Positions 50,557 to 60,627 of a stretch of DNA of 64,000 nucleotides are shown here, piece by piece. The stretch spans positions 310,001 through 374,000 of the forward strand of contig JADJJE010000001.1 of NCBI GenBank assembly GCA_016706685.1. Direction: 5' to 3'. A model generated the notes under the pieces. The model was given only the letters and a program-made list of their open reading frames with translations, was not told the origin of the DNA and searched no databases. How positions within the stretch are numbered: position 1 is the first letter of the stretch; each line of letters opens with the position of its first letter. The stretch comes from Sandaracinaceae bacterium (GTDB lineage: Bacteria; Myxococcota_A; Polyangia; Polyangiales; Houyiibacteriaceae). Made by a program: the position numbers and the translations under genes.

Positions 50557-52136
50557 CGGCGGACCTCGGCGAAGCTCTCTTGGCGCACGGCGCGGCTGGC
50601 CGTGGGGGAAGGAGCAGCGCGTCGCACCACCACTTCGTGGGTGCCCGAGCTGCGCGTCGTGACGAACACCCGCTGACGCGCGTCGTCGCGGCGTACGTCG
50701 AAGGTGCCTTCCTCGTCCGACACCACGACCTCGAAGCCCTCCGGGTAGCGACGCCTCGGCACGAAGATCTCCGTGTCGCCACGTACGCCAGCGCGCGACT
50801 CGAACACTAGCCGCAGCTCCGCCGTGGCGGGCTCGAACGCGATGGACACGGGCTCGCCCGCGACGCGCAACGGGTAGGTGCGCACCAGCTGCTCGAGGAG
50901 GGGGCGCTCCACCCAGCGGGGCTCGCCCTCGCCGCCCTGATCGAACATGGACCAGCCGCCGTTCGGGTCCCACGACCACTGGGCCCAGCCCACCATCATC
51001 TCGTCGGACATCTGCAGCAGCTCGTCGACGAAGCGCGTGGCGCCGGGGAAGTTCATGTCGAGCCCCCACTCGCCCATCACGATGGGGGTCTGCAGCCGTT
51101 CACCGTCGACTTCCCTCTGGGCGCGCCACCTCGCAAAGATGTCGTCCTCGTCGCCATAGAGTTCAGCGGCTTCCAGCTTGAAGGAGTAGAGGTGCGGCGC
51201 ATACACGAGACGCGCCGCGCCGCCGCGCGGGTCGTCCAGTGGCTGGATGAACGATGGGCCTCCGTCGCCCACCGACCCATACGACGGCTCGAAGAAGATG
51301 TAGTTGTCGCGGTCCACCTCGCGGATGCCGTCGATGACGCGCTGGTAGAAGTCGGTCAGCGCCCCGGCCTCGTGGCGCCCGAGGGCGCTCTCGGGGGTGG
51401 CGTCGCGGCGCAAGGCCAGGCCCACCAGGTCGAAGTCGGAGCCCTGGTAGGGCTCGTTCATGACGTCGTAGCCCAGCACGGCGGGGTGGTCTCGGAAGCG
51501 CTCGGCCACGTGCCGCCACATCGCCACGTAGTGGTCTTGGAGGACGCGGTGTTCGCCCTCGTAGCCCCAGAAGTTGTCGAAGGCCTCTTGCACCTCGGGG
51601 GTGAAGTAGTTGAACGACCAGAGGCCGGTGTTCACCTCGTAGTCTTCGTAGGGTGCGTGAATGGCCCAGTCGGGCGCGCCATCGCAGCAGAAGCGCGTGG
51701 AGTACACGTCCTGGTGCATGTCCAGCAGCACGTGGATGCCATTCGCCGCAAACCAGTCGAGGCGCTCCTCCACGTCGTCCAGGAAGGCCTCGTTGTACAT
51801 GCCCATCTCGGGCTCGATGGCGCTCCAGAAGATGAGGTAACGAACGAAGTTGAAGCCCCACTCGGAAGACATGTGCTCGGCGTCCACCTCGGCGAAGGTG
51901 ACGGGGAGGTTGTCCGGGCTGCCCTTTGCCGCGCTCTCTACGTTGGTGCCGTGCAGGATCAGCGCGCCCCCCTCGTCGTCCACCAGGAACCGCGTCGGAT
52001 CGACGCGCGGCGCGGGGTCGCTGCAGCCGGGCGAGAGGAGCGCGGCCAGCAGCGCGAGCGAGCAGGCAGCGGTCACATAGGGGCGCCGGCATGCGCGAGC
52101 GAGCCTGACCGAGCATACGACCGAGTGCATGGGCAC
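50553..52136 (-). CDS. Endoglycoceramidase-like glycoside hydrolase (GH5), lipoprotein
   Basis: 527 residues. Lipobox LLSPGC (Cys38). GH5 barrel: FNFVRYLIFWSAIEPEMGMY, VLLDMHQDVYSTRFCCDGAPDW (the last part typical of endoglycoceramidases), GYDVMNEPYQGSD with acid/base Glu228, and VMGEWGLD with nucleophile Glu356. A C-terminal beta domain follows from ~420. Endoglycoceramidases cleave the sugar chain from glycosphingolipids; they could also act on related glycolipids. Surface-bound. Shares an ATGA overlap with the Imm49-like gene. Confidence 0.9.
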   Translation of the reverse strand: MPMHSVVCSVRLARACRRPYVTAACSLALLAALLSPGCSDPAPRVDPTRFLVDDEGGALILHGTNVESAAKGSPDNLPVTFAEVDAEHMSSEWGFNFVRYLIFWSAIEPEMGMYNEAFLDDVEERLDWFAANGIHVLLDMHQDVYSTRFCCDGAPDWAIHAPYEDYEVNTGLWSFNYFTPEVQEAFDNFWGYEGEHRVLQDHYVAMWRHVAERFRDHPAVLGYDVMNEPYQGSDFDLVGLALRRDATPESALGRHEAGALTDFYQRVIDGIREVDRDNYIFFEPSYGSVGDGGPSFIQPLDDPRGGAARLVYAPHLYSFKLEAAELYGDEDDIFARWRAQREVDGERLQTPIVMGEWGLDMNFPGATRFVDELLQMSDEMMVGWAQWSWDPNGGWSMFDQGGEGEPRWVERPLLEQLVRTYPLRVAGEPVSIAFEPATAELRLVFESRAGVRGDTEIFVPRRRYPEGFEVVVSDEEGTFDVRRDDARQRVFVTTRSSGTHEVVVRRAAPSPTASRAVRQESFAEVRR

Positions 52137-52246
52137 ACGCTAGCTGGCTCTGTGTCAGCGGCCATGACTTGGATCACGACACGCTCGTGGGGTTGGGGTG
52201 GCGACGCGCGCGGAATGGCCTAGGCTCGTGCGGAAGGAGCGCTGAC

Positions 52247-53953
52247 TTGCTGCACGTGCGAACACTCTTGGTGGCGGTCACCCTCTTGGGCTGCGGGTCG
52301 GGAGCCTCGAGAGCGCCCAGCCCCACCAGGTCGGCAGAGGCGGCCAACGTGACGCGGGCCACGCCGAGCCCGTGCGAGGAGGACGAAGCGCTGTGCGGGT
52401 TCGCGCCGTTCGAAGACCGCAGCCGGTTCTTCGAGGAAGTGGCCGAGGAGCGCGCCCGCCTCGCGCAGGTGTGTCGCCACGACGAGGCTGCCTGCCGTGC
52501 GCTCGCGGAGTCCTACGGCTACCACCCACTGCGCGTCCCCCCGGACCGTCTCCGCGCAGCCGAGCTCTACACCTCGCTGTGCCAGGCCGAGGACGTCAGC
52601 GGGTGCTGGAGCGCAGCGTCCATCTGGCTCGACCGAACCGATCTGTCGGACGCGCCGCCGCGGGCGGCGGCGCTCCTCGATCGCGCTTGTGCGCTGGGTG
52701 ACCCGGGGCTCTGCTACTTGGCCGGAGTCGAGCGCCTGCCGAACGGCGGGCTCCCTCCCGACCGCGCACGGGCGCTCACTCAGCTCCGCGCCGCATGCGA
52801 GCAGGGCGAGGAGCCGGCGTGCCTGAGCCTGCTGCGCGGCGGCGCAGGCGGCCTGATCGACGCGCTGCCGCCCGGCGCGGTGGACGCGCTCTTCCGCGCG
52901 GTGCACCCGGATGCCACAGCGCCTTCCAACGTGGTGGCAGCGTCCCAGGCCCGGTGCGGGCGGCGTGAGGGTGCGGCGTTCTATGCCCCCTTGGTGAACG
53001 CGCTCGCCGCCCTCGCGCCTCCCGCATCGCTGACCGCGCCCGGCGCACTCGCGCCCAGCCGTCTCGCCGTGGCCATCCAGCGGCAGCTCACGTGCACGCT
53101 CGAGGGCGCATACGGCGACCTGGCGCACGGAGAGTTCCCGGCGCTGCGCTACCTGCGCGTGTTGGCCACGATCTCAGGCGGCCTCGACGTCTTCCTCGAG
53201 TGGTCGGACTCGCTGGACGACGAGGTGGTGATGCTCCACGCCACGCGTCTCCACGTGACACCCGAGCGCTTGCGGGTGGTGGCAGACGTGCTGTTCGACG
53301 TCATGGAGGGCGCCTACGCCGAGTCGTTCCACGACACGCGCCTCGACGTGGACGGCGACGGCCTGCGCGACGTGCTCATGACGCTCGGCCAGCTGGCGCC
53401 GGGTGATCATCAGCAGGCCTTCGTCTTCGTCGCCAGTCGTCCCGGAGGGATCTCGCGTGTGGCCATCCCGAACGACAGCGAGGCGCTGCTCGACGGCTGC
53501 TTCCTCCCCTCGGAGACCACCCCCACGCTCCTCCTGATGGAGACCCAGCGCGATGCCGAGCTCGGCTGGCTCTCGAGCTGCGTGGCGCTCCACCAGTTCC
53601 CCGCGTTCGAGCGCGAGAGTGTCGCGCCCATCACCTACACCCTCGGGCCACGGCTCGCCGCGGATGACGTCATCCCCACGCTGCCTCCGGACGGCGTGCC
53701 GGTGGTGAGCGAGCGCGAACGTCCCTATGTGCCGGGCGCGGTGCCCGTGGGGGAAGAGGCGCGCCGGCTGGTCGACAGTGACTGGCTGCCCTTCGCGATG
53801 TGTCCCGAGCACCCGGTCTTCCTCCTGCGCGGCCACGACGGCGAGGAGCATGTGGTGCAGACGGTGACGAACATCGCACGGTCGGACCAGGGCAACGTGG
53901 GACCAGGACTCTCGCCGACTCTGGGCGTGATGCGCTGTGAGGACTTCGAATGA
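52247..53953 (+). CDS. Lipoprotein with Sel1-like Cys-rich repeats
   Basis: 568 residues from a TTG at 52247, chosen because AAGGAG lies 7 bases upstream. Lipobox TLLGC. Sel1/TPR-like helical repeats with paired cysteines follow: AAELYTSLCQAEDVSGCWSA, AALLDRACALGDPGLCYLAG and LTQLRAACEQGEEPACLSLL. The C-terminal ~250 residues are beta-rich with RLDVDGDGLRDVLM, an FG-GAP/calcium-like loop. It ends in an ATGA overlap with the next gene. Periplasmic or surface adaptor; function unknown. Confidence 0.8.
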   Translation: MLHVRTLLVAVTLLGCGSGASRAPSPTRSAEAANVTRATPSPCEEDEALCGFAPFEDRSRFFEEVAEERARLAQVCRHDEAACRALAESYGYHPLRVPPDRLRAAELYTSLCQAEDVSGCWSAASIWLDRTDLSDAPPRAAALLDRACALGDPGLCYLAGVERLPNGGLPPDRARALTQLRAACEQGEEPACLSLLRGGAGGLIDALPPGAVDALFRAVHPDATAPSNVVAASQARCGRREGAAFYAPLVNALAALAPPASLTAPGALAPSRLAVAIQRQLTCTLEGAYGDLAHGEFPALRYLRVLATISGGLDVFLEWSDSLDDEVVMLHATRLHVTPERLRVVADVLFDVMEGAYAESFHDTRLDVDGDGLRDVLMTLGQLAPGDHQQAFVFVASRPGGISRVAIPNDSEALLDGCFLPSETTPTLLLMETQRDAELGWLSSCVALHQFPAFERESVAPITYTLGPRLAADDVIPTLPPDGVPVVSERERPYVPGAVPVGEEARRLVDSDWLPFAMCPEHPVFLLRGHDGEEHVVQTVTNIARSDQGNVGPGLSPTLGVMRCEDFE

Positions 53954-54924
53954 CGCTACGCTTCCCCACGCTGCTCTGCCTCGCCGGCTTGCTCGCCCTG
54001 CCCGCGCGCGCGGACGCCCCGAGCGCCGCGGAGCACCTGGCCCAGCTCGACCAAGCGGTGGAGAAGGGGCTCTTTCTCGTCCTGGCCGATGCGGGGGTGA
54101 ACCTCGCCATCATCGGACGCGCGCCCGAGGGGCTGGGCCAGGGCGCGCTGCGTCGGCTCGACTCCGGCCGCGGAGACCTGATCGTGGCGGCGCAGGCGCT
54201 GCGCCCCGACCACCCCGCTTCACTCGACACACTGCCGCGGAGGCCGCTGCGGATCGCCACCAGCGACGGGTACTGCAGCGCACGCCTCGGCCGGGTCTAC
54301 GTGGTGGACGTCGCGAGTCGCGACACCATGAACACGCACCGCGAGGAGCGCATGGAGGACGCCGACGAAGCCGACGAAGTGTGGGCGGGCGGCGGGTACG
54401 TCGCCGCCGTCATCGAGCGGGGCTGCCGTGACGGCATCCTGGCCACCACGCGCATCTCGGCCTCACGTGCACGCAGCACGCGCCAGGATCCGTCCCCCGA
54501 GCTGCGGTCTCAGGCGGAGCTGGCCTATGGCGGTTCGGCAGCGGCGCGAGAGGCATCCATGTATCGCGCCACCGAGGCCGCCGATGGCGGGGGCGTGATC
54601 GCCACGCACACCTTCTCGTTGAGCGAGTCCCACCGCGTGACGTTCGTGTCCGAGGTGATCCACGATGTGTGGCACTGCTCCGGCTCGCAACAGGCGTTCA
54701 CCATGGTCCTCGAGGAGCGCAGCGGCGTGCTGCGGCGCATTGGCGCGCCGCGGATGGACTTCGAGCCCGCCATGGGCGCCCTCATCCTGGACGTCGACGG
54801 AGACGGGGCGCTGGAGGTGGTGCTCCAGTACGACGGAACCTCGTTCTTGTTCGAGCTACGCAGCGACCAGGACCAGCTGGTGCCGCTGGGCACGGTGGGT
54901 GTCAGCTACGAGATAGGCTGCTGA
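53950..54924 (+). CDS. Secreted protein with DVDGDG motif, partner of the preceding lipoprotein
   Basis: 324 residues; the ATG overlaps the upstream stop. Signal peptide TLRFPTLLCLAGLLALPARA. No family recognised. LILDVDGDGALEVVLQYDG near the end repeats the calcium-like loop of the upstream protein, so the two may act together. Cysteines (SDGYCSARLG, ERGCRDG, VWHCSGS, YEIGC) are consistent with disulfides outside the cytoplasm. Confidence 0.78.
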   Translation: MTLRFPTLLCLAGLLALPARADAPSAAEHLAQLDQAVEKGLFLVLADAGVNLAIIGRAPEGLGQGALRRLDSGRGDLIVAAQALRPDHPASLDTLPRRPLRIATSDGYCSARLGRVYVVDVASRDTMNTHREERMEDADEADEVWAGGGYVAAVIERGCRDGILATTRISASRARSTRQDPSPELRSQAELAYGGSAAAREASMYRATEAADGGGVIATHTFSLSESHRVTFVSEVIHDVWHCSGSQQAFTMVLEERSGVLRRIGAPRMDFEPAMGALILDVDGDGALEVVLQYDGTSFLFELRSDQDQLVPLGTVGVSYEIGC

Positions 54925-54954
54925 GGGAGGAGCGAACCGTCAGGGCGAGAGCAC

Positions 54955-55036
54955 CTGGTACCGGACCTGGGTGACGCTGCACACGGGCGATGCGCCGCAG
55001 GTCTCGCAGATGCGCACCCAGCAGGAGTCCGTGCCG
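54955..55036. repeat. Segment repeated at 56,020-56,092 (copy A)
   Basis: Starts CTGGTACCGGACCTGGGTGA and stays nearly identical for ~47 bases to GCCGCAGGTC. Copy B then shows several one- to four-base gaps. Both encode the CGASPVCSVTQVRYQ module of the same broken lipoprotein gene. Confidence 0.7.
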
Positions 55037-56019
55037 AGGTTCGCGCCCGCGCTGTACAGCAGCTGGCCGCCCGCTAGCGCGCACGTGCCGCCCAGCGACG
55101 TGACCACCGACGACTCCGAGAAGGCCCCGCTCATGGTGGCGCCCACCGCCACGCTCGCGATGGCTTGAGCGGGCGCGGCGCCCATCGCCGCTCCCGTGCT
55201 GACGAAGATCTCCGAGTCCACCGCGAGCGCCGGCGCCAGCTGCAGCACTGTCACGTCGAACGGCGTCGGGAAGCTCGTCAGCACCGGAGGGTCGTTCCAC
55301 ACCACGCTCCACACACCCTGCGCGCAGCCCGGCAGCGCGTTGTCGTCGCACGCCGTGAGGCTCTGCGCATACGTCCCCGCGTTCGACGCGTTGTTGGGAG
55401 ACCACGTGATCACATCGCCCGAGCGTGAGATCGAGCCCCCTGGGCCCGTAGCCACGATGCTCGAGGCATCGAGACCATCGCCGTCCGGGTCACTGAAGAC
55501 GCTCTGCACCCCCAGCGACAGGTTGGCCGTGTTGACCGGCGCGCAGCTCAGCGTGCTGGCCACGCTCGGGCGCCGATTGATCGTGATGGTGACGGTCGCC
55601 GTGTCGCAGCCCACCGCGGGAGCCGCAGCGCACACCTGGTAGGTGAAGCTATCCGACGTCCGGCACGTGGAGACGGGCGCCAGGTTCGCTGGGCCGGTGT
55701 AGACCACGTTGCCTGCTTGGAGCCCCACCTGCCCGTTGCACGACGTCGTGCCCCCACCCTGCAGCGCGAACGTCGCCGCCGCCGCGAAGCTGTCGTTCGC
55801 CAGAAGACCCGCCACGGGGAACGAACCCCCTGCCCCTGTGACGAGCGGATCGACAGCCTCCAGCGCGCGGACCCCGTCGTCGCTCGCGGTCACCTCGTCC
55901 ACGTCCGGGTCGTCGCACACGCCGTCGTCCACCCACGCACCGCCCACGCAGCGCTGCGGCAGCGTGCCGTTGCCCAGCACCCCGCACACCCTCGTCTGCG
56001 TGTCGTCCTCCGCGCAGGG

Positions 56020-56092
56020 CTGGTACCGGACCTGGGTGACGCTGCACACCGGCGACGCGCCGCAGGTCGCAATGCGCCAGGAGGTCCGTGCC
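56020..56092. repeat. Segment repeated at 54,955-55,036 (copy B, degenerate)
   Basis: Matches copy A over the first ~47 bases with three substitutions, then carries small deletions relative to it. The frameshift of the lipoprotein gene lies here, so this copy may be misassembled or decayed. Confidence 0.65.
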
Positions 56093-56578
56093 AGGCGCCC
56101 GCGTGTCGGAGCGGCGCCCGCTGGCGCACGTCCGCCCAGCACGACCCCTCGTCCATGGGCATCGTCGTGGCGTCGAGCGCCGCGGCATCGCCTTCGCCGC
56201 CATCGAATTCACCGGCATCCAGGGTCGCGTCCGGGCCTGCGTCCTCCCCACCGTCCTCGCCCATGTCGGCGTCCCCGACGCTCGCGTCGGTCAGATCCGC
56301 ATCCACATGCCCGGCGTCGTCGTCGGGGCCAGGTCCATCTGCACACCCAGCACCAAGGGGGATGGCTGCCACGAGAGCAGCGAGCCAGAACGAGCGCGCC
56401 ATGCGACGCGGGGAGACGGTAGAGTTGGTCATGTAGACGATCGCCCTCATCGGGTGGGGCCGTAAGATTACTACGGCAGCGGCACTCTGTCGCGCCGCGG
56501 CCAGCGGCCGCCACGGTTGGACGCAGGTCCGCAGGTGGATACACTCGCGGCTTCAGCCCCGAAAGCCTTGAGCCACCC

Positions 56579-57589
56579 ATGACCGAGACGAGCGCCCTCC
56601 CCCTCCCGCCCGCAGCCATCCGTGTCGACGGGGCATGGCAGTTCGGTCGCTATGTGCAGCCTTTCGCGGCGCCCGACTTCGGCAACCCGCTCACCAACCG
56701 CTTCCGCTTGAAGGAGTGGCACTACTCGAGCTTCGCCACGGACAGCTGGTTCTTCGCGGTGGGCCTGGTGCAGCTGGGCTACGCGGCCAACGCGTTCGCC
56801 TACCTGGTGGACCGGAAGCGGCCCACGCACCCGGCGCGGCAGTTCGAGGCCATCTCGCCGCTCGGCAGCGCGCTGCGCTTTGCGCCCAGCTCGGTGAGCG
56901 GCACCACGCGCTGGCAGCGCCGCAACGCGAAGGTGGAGTTCGAGTGGATGGCGCCCGAGTGGCGCATCAAGCTGGACATCCCGTTCGAAGACGCGCCGCT
57001 GCGCGGTGAGCTGCGCTTGGCCCGCGACGAGGCGCTGGCGCTGCTGCACCCGCTCACCAAGGACCGCCCCGCGTACACGCACAAGGCGGCCGGCATGAAG
57101 GCCACTGGCGTGCTGGACTTGGGCGACCAGCGCCTGGACTTCCGCGAGGCGTACGGCACGCTCGACTGGACGCGCTCGTTGGCCAACCGCGAGACGCGCT
57201 GGAAGTGGGCGTCGTTCGCGGGCCGCAGCAAGGCGGGCGACATCGTGGGGCTGAACCTGTCGGCCGAGGTCTACGACGACGCGGCGGGCGACTCGCGTGA
57301 GAACGGCTTCTGGCTGAACGGCAAGGTGCACCCCCTCGGCGGCGTGCGCTTCGAGCTCCCCAAGGACCCGGGCGTGAGCGACTGGCGCATCGTGTCGCGC
57401 AGCACAGCGGGGGGCCGGCCGGAAGTGGAGCTGACCTTCGAGCCGTTTGGCGCGCGCCGCCAGAACCTGGACCTGCGGCTGGTGCGCAGCGACTTCATTC
57501 AACCGTACGGCGTGTTCCGCGGACAGGTGCTGGGCCACGAGGTGGACCAAGTGTTCGGCGTGGTGGAGGATCACCTCGCGGTGTGGTGA
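56579..57589 (+). CDS. DUF2804 family protein
   Basis: 336 residues. FRLKEWHYSSFATDSWFFAVGLVQLGYAANAF, then FGRSKAG-like FAGRSKAGDIVGLNLSA and LDWTRSLANRETRWKWASF, match the conserved blocks of DUF2804, a beta-rich family of unknown function found in bacteria and eukaryotes. The C-terminal RSDFIQPYGVFRGQV and VFGVVEDHLAVW are also typical. No signal peptide. Alone on its strand; divergent from the lipoprotein gene. Confidence 0.9.
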   Translation: MTETSALPLPPAAIRVDGAWQFGRYVQPFAAPDFGNPLTNRFRLKEWHYSSFATDSWFFAVGLVQLGYAANAFAYLVDRKRPTHPARQFEAISPLGSALRFAPSSVSGTTRWQRRNAKVEFEWMAPEWRIKLDIPFEDAPLRGELRLARDEALALLHPLTKDRPAYTHKAAGMKATGVLDLGDQRLDFREAYGTLDWTRSLANRETRWKWASFAGRSKAGDIVGLNLSAEVYDDAAGDSRENGFWLNGKVHPLGGVRFELPKDPGVSDWRIVSRSTAGGRPEVELTFEPFGARRQNLDLRLVRSDFIQPYGVFRGQVLGHEVDQVFGVVEDHLAVW

Positions 57590-57732
57590 GCGCCACCAGC
57601 TGGTCGCCACCCGAGCGAGCACACTCGGTATCACTTTGATGCTCCAGCAGCGCCGCACACGCTGACAGAGCGTGACCAGCCCTTGTCGAGGGCACGTTAC
57701 GAGCTGGCACGCCACTTGCTGAAGGACTCGCC

Positions 57733-59061
57733 ATGAAGGCAGCAGCGTCCTCGCAGACAACGTCCCCAGCGCCCGCAGCCGGCAAGCTGCGCCGCACGCT
57801 GGGGCCATTCGCGCTCACCTTCAACGGGCTCGGCATCATCCTGGGCGCTGGCATCTACTCGGTCATCGGCGTGGCGGCAGGCCGCGCGGGCGATGCGCTG
57901 TGGATCGCGTTCTGCGCGAGCGGCGCCGTGGCGTTCTTCACCGCCCTCACCTACGCGGAGCTCGCTACCAGCTACCCGAAGGCGAGCGCCGAGTTCACCT
58001 ATCTGTCGAAAGCGTTCCCGCGGGCGCCTTCTTTCGCGGTCGTCATCGGTGTGCTCGTGGCGTTCTCGGGCATCGCGACCACAGCCACGGTCGCGCTCGC
58101 CTTCGGCGGCTACCTCGCGGGCTTCGTCGACGTGCCGCCGTTCGTCGCCGCGGTCTCCCTGATTGCCGTGGCCACCGCCATCGTGATCATCGGCACGCGC
58201 CAAGCGTCGTCGGTCACCATCGTCTTCACGCTGGTCGAGATGGCCGGGCTCATCGCGGTGGTGGTGATCGGGGCGGAGACACCGCGCTTCGGAGAGGCGC
58301 TCTCAACTCCGGTGCACTGGGGCCTGGCGAGCGCGACGGCGCTCGTCTTCTTCTCGTTCCTGGGGTTCGAAAACATCGCGAATCTGGCCGAGGAGGCCAA
58401 GAACCCAGGGCGTGACGTGCCCATCGCGATCTTTGCCAGCCTCGCGGTGGCCACCGTGCTCTACGCACTCGTTGCGCTCGCGGTGGTGGCGCTCACCCCA
58501 TCCGAACAGCTGGCGGCGAGCGACGCGCCCCTCGTCACGGCGGTGGCTACCCAGTCCAGCTGGGGAGCCCGAGCCCTCGGGGGCATCGCGCTCTTCGCCA
58601 CGGCGAACACGGGGCTCGCGTCCATCCTCGTCGCCAGCCGCGTGCTCTTCGGCATGGCGCGCGAGCGCGCGCTCCCGACAGTGCTCGACCGGGTGCTCGC
58701 GAAGCGCAAGACGCCTTGGGTGGCCACGCTCGTCACCAGCGCCATCGCCATGGCGATGCTGCCGCTCGGGAAGGTGGAGATCGTGGCCAGCATCTCGTCG
58801 TTCGCAGCGCTGCTCGCGTTCGTGGCCGTGAACGTGGCGCTGATCGCGCTGCGCCGCCGTGACCCAGACCGTGAGCGCCCGTTCCGTGTGCCCTTGGCGA
58901 TCCGCGGCGTGCCCGTGCTCCCCATCATCGGAGTGTTGGCGAGCGTGGCGTTGCTCACACGCCTCGACTACCGGGCGCTGCTCATCGGAGGCGCGCTGGC
59001 GTTGCTCACGCTCGCGGTCGACGTGGTGGTTCGCCGGCGGAAACGCGCGGGGACCGTATGA
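57733..59061 (+). CDS. APC-family amino acid permease
   Basis: 442 residues with about 12 hydrophobic segments. The first contains the APC substrate-binding motif in FNGLGIILGAGIYSVIGVAAG; LTYAELATSYPKASAEFTYL and FFSFLGFENIANLAEEAKNP (the GFE..ANLAEE signature of the amino acid/polyamine group) follow. It imports an amino acid or amine with protons; substrate not predictable. Convergent with the downstream lipoprotein gene (24 bases). Confidence 0.92.
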   Translation: MKAAASSQTTSPAPAAGKLRRTLGPFALTFNGLGIILGAGIYSVIGVAAGRAGDALWIAFCASGAVAFFTALTYAELATSYPKASAEFTYLSKAFPRAPSFAVVIGVLVAFSGIATTATVALAFGGYLAGFVDVPPFVAAVSLIAVATAIVIIGTRQASSVTIVFTLVEMAGLIAVVVIGAETPRFGEALSTPVHWGLASATALVFFSFLGFENIANLAEEAKNPGRDVPIAIFASLAVATVLYALVALAVVALTPSEQLAASDAPLVTAVATQSSWGARALGGIALFATANTGLASILVASRVLFGMARERALPTVLDRVLAKRKTPWVATLVTSAIAMAMLPLGKVEIVASISSFAALLAFVAVNVALIALRRRDPDRERPFRVPLAIRGVPVLPIIGVLASVALLTRLDYRALLIGGALALLTLAVDVVVRRRKRAGTV

Positions 59062-59085
59062 ACGGCGGTGCGGCATGAGTGAGCG

Positions 59086-60627
59086 CTAGGGATCAACCGC
59101 CCCGACCGCTGGCCGTCCCAGCGAGACGAGCGCGTCGCCGAAGACCATCTCGCCGAGCTGCCCACCGTCCCCCGAGTGGGTCATGGGCGCGTCGGAGAGC
59201 CCAGCGCCGAAGATGGCGGGCCGGCTCCCTGCGCGCACGTCTACACCCAGGAGGTGCGTGTGCCGCGCCGGGGCATCCACCTCGATGCGGCGCTGCGACA
59301 CCGCGCCCTCGGGCGAGACGAACACGAGCCACGGGTCGGCGCCGCGCGAGATGCTCATGCCACCGTTCCAGCGGTCCCAGTCGGCCGCGCCCACGGCGAG
59401 GACTCCGCCCTCCACGAAGCGAAGCGCGTGAAGCGCGTCACCGCGACCCGAGGCGTCGATGTCCCGCTCGAGCGTGAGCGCGCCGGTCTCCCGGTCGAAG
59501 AGCGCCACGTAGCCGTCGTAGGGCACGCGGTTGCCCTCGTAGTAGACCACGCTCCCATCCGGCTCTTCGCGCACGTGCGCGCCGGCGAGCGCCACGACGC
59601 CGGCGTCGAGGGCCATGTCGAAGACCACGAACTCGCTCGTGGCCTCGGGCATCCACACGCGGGTCGCCTCGCGGGTGCCATCCGGCGCGAACGACGTCCA
59701 CGCGAAGGGCAGGCGCTCGTTGTCCACCGGCGAGACGGACTGGAACACGCAGTCGCGCTGGGAGCCCTCGCCGAAGATCTCGAGCGCCGCCATGCAGCGC
59801 GGGTTGCTCCAGGTGCGGCCGACCACCACGTAGCCCGTGTCCTGGTCGACCGCGAGGTAGGGGCGCACGGCCACCTGCCGCCAGCGGAACTCGTCGTACG
59901 TCCAGGCCGCGGGCCCCACACCGTGGCGTCCATCGACCAGGCGCGTGCGGGTCTCGGTGTACGTCTCTCCGTCCCAGTCGATCCACGAGACCGCCGAGAC
60001 GTGCTCGAACGTGAACTCGTCGTTCGGTCGGTTGATCTGAGTCTGGAAGGCGACCACGACGTCCTCGCCCTGCGCCGCCACGCGGACCCAGCCCTCGGCG
60101 AGCGCGTCGTCGTTCCACGTGGACTTCATGCGGAACGGCGGGCGTGGCAGGTCACCGAGGTCCGTGTCGGGCACCAGCGCGCCCGCGGGCAGCAGCGCGC
60201 GGTAGAGCAGCGATCCATGACCCGAGAAGCGCAGGAGCTCGTACGTGTCGCGCACCACGCCGCGGTGCTCGAGCGTGAGCGTGACGTCTCCGGAGGGATG
60301 CACCGTGAAGTCGTCGATGAACTCGTCGGTCTCGGTGGTGTCGTCGGCGGGATACGCCCAGAGGCGCGTGACGTCCTCGGCGGTGGCGCCCAGCGCCTCG
60401 ACGATGAAGCGGCGACGGTGCTCACCGTCCGGGGTGCGCGAGGCCTGGAGGCGATGCACCCGATCGGCCGTGACGCGCAGCGCGAGCGTGCCGAAGTCGG
60501 GGCGCTCCGTGGTGTGCGAGCGCGCCGCGCCTCGTTCGATGGTGAGCACGGGATCCAGGCTGGGCGTGGAGCCGCACGCGACGAGGACCAGCAGGGAGAG
60601 CGCCAGGATTGGGCGACCGAGGGGCAT
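59086..60627 (-). CDS. Lipoprotein of unknown function, beta-propeller-like
   Basis: 513 residues. Lipobox LVLVAC (Cys18). The mature part has regularly spaced strand motifs (FDMALDAGVVALAGAHV, GYVALFDRETGALTLERDI, GDALHALRFVEGGVLAVGA, DPWLVFVSPEGAVSQRRI), which suggests a PQQ/WD-like propeller of about 7 blades. Two Cys (RCMAAL, RDCVFQ) could pair. It is the last gene of the sigma/anti-sigma strand, 77 bases after it, and may be part of the same regulon. Confidence 0.78.
   Translation of the reverse strand: MPLGRPILALSLLVLVACGSTPSLDPVLTIERGAARSHTTERPDFGTLALRVTADRVHRLQASRTPDGEHRRRFIVEALGATAEDVTRLWAYPADDTTETDEFIDDFTVHPSGDVTLTLEHRGVVRDTYELLRFSGHGSLLYRALLPAGALVPDTDLGDLPRPPFRMKSTWNDDALAEGWVRVAAQGEDVVVAFQTQINRPNDEFTFEHVSAVSWIDWDGETYTETRTRLVDGRHGVGPAAWTYDEFRWRQVAVRPYLAVDQDTGYVVVGRTWSNPRCMAALEIFGEGSQRDCVFQSVSPVDNERLPFAWTSFAPDGTREATRVWMPEATSEFVVFDMALDAGVVALAGAHVREEPDGSVVYYEGNRVPYDGYVALFDRETGALTLERDIDASGRGDALHALRFVEGGVLAVGAADWDRWNGGMSISRGADPWLVFVSPEGAVSQRRIEVDAPARHTHLLGVDVRAGSRPAIFGAGLSDAPMTHSGDGGQLGEMVFGDALVSLGRPAVGAVDP

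Larger units (their letters stand above)
54940..56432 (-). pseudogene. Tandem-95/cadherin-like-repeat lipoprotein, frameshifted
   Basis: The N terminus (ATG at 56432, or MARSFWLAALVAAIPLGAGC from 56402) is a lipoprotein signal followed by a long Asp/Gly/Ala-rich linker to MPMDEG. The remainder is in other frames: PGTD, then SWRIATCGASPVCSVTQVRYQP onward, so at least two indels lie at about 56,060-56,145. The rest has DPLVTGAGGSFPVAGLLAND and SDSFTYQVCAAAP, the pattern of tandem-95/cadherin-like surface repeats, and ends with DSCWVRICETCGASPVC. A ~75-bp DNA segment is repeated at 54,955 and 56,020, coding for the CGASPVCSVTQVRYQ module twice. Confidence 0.65.
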
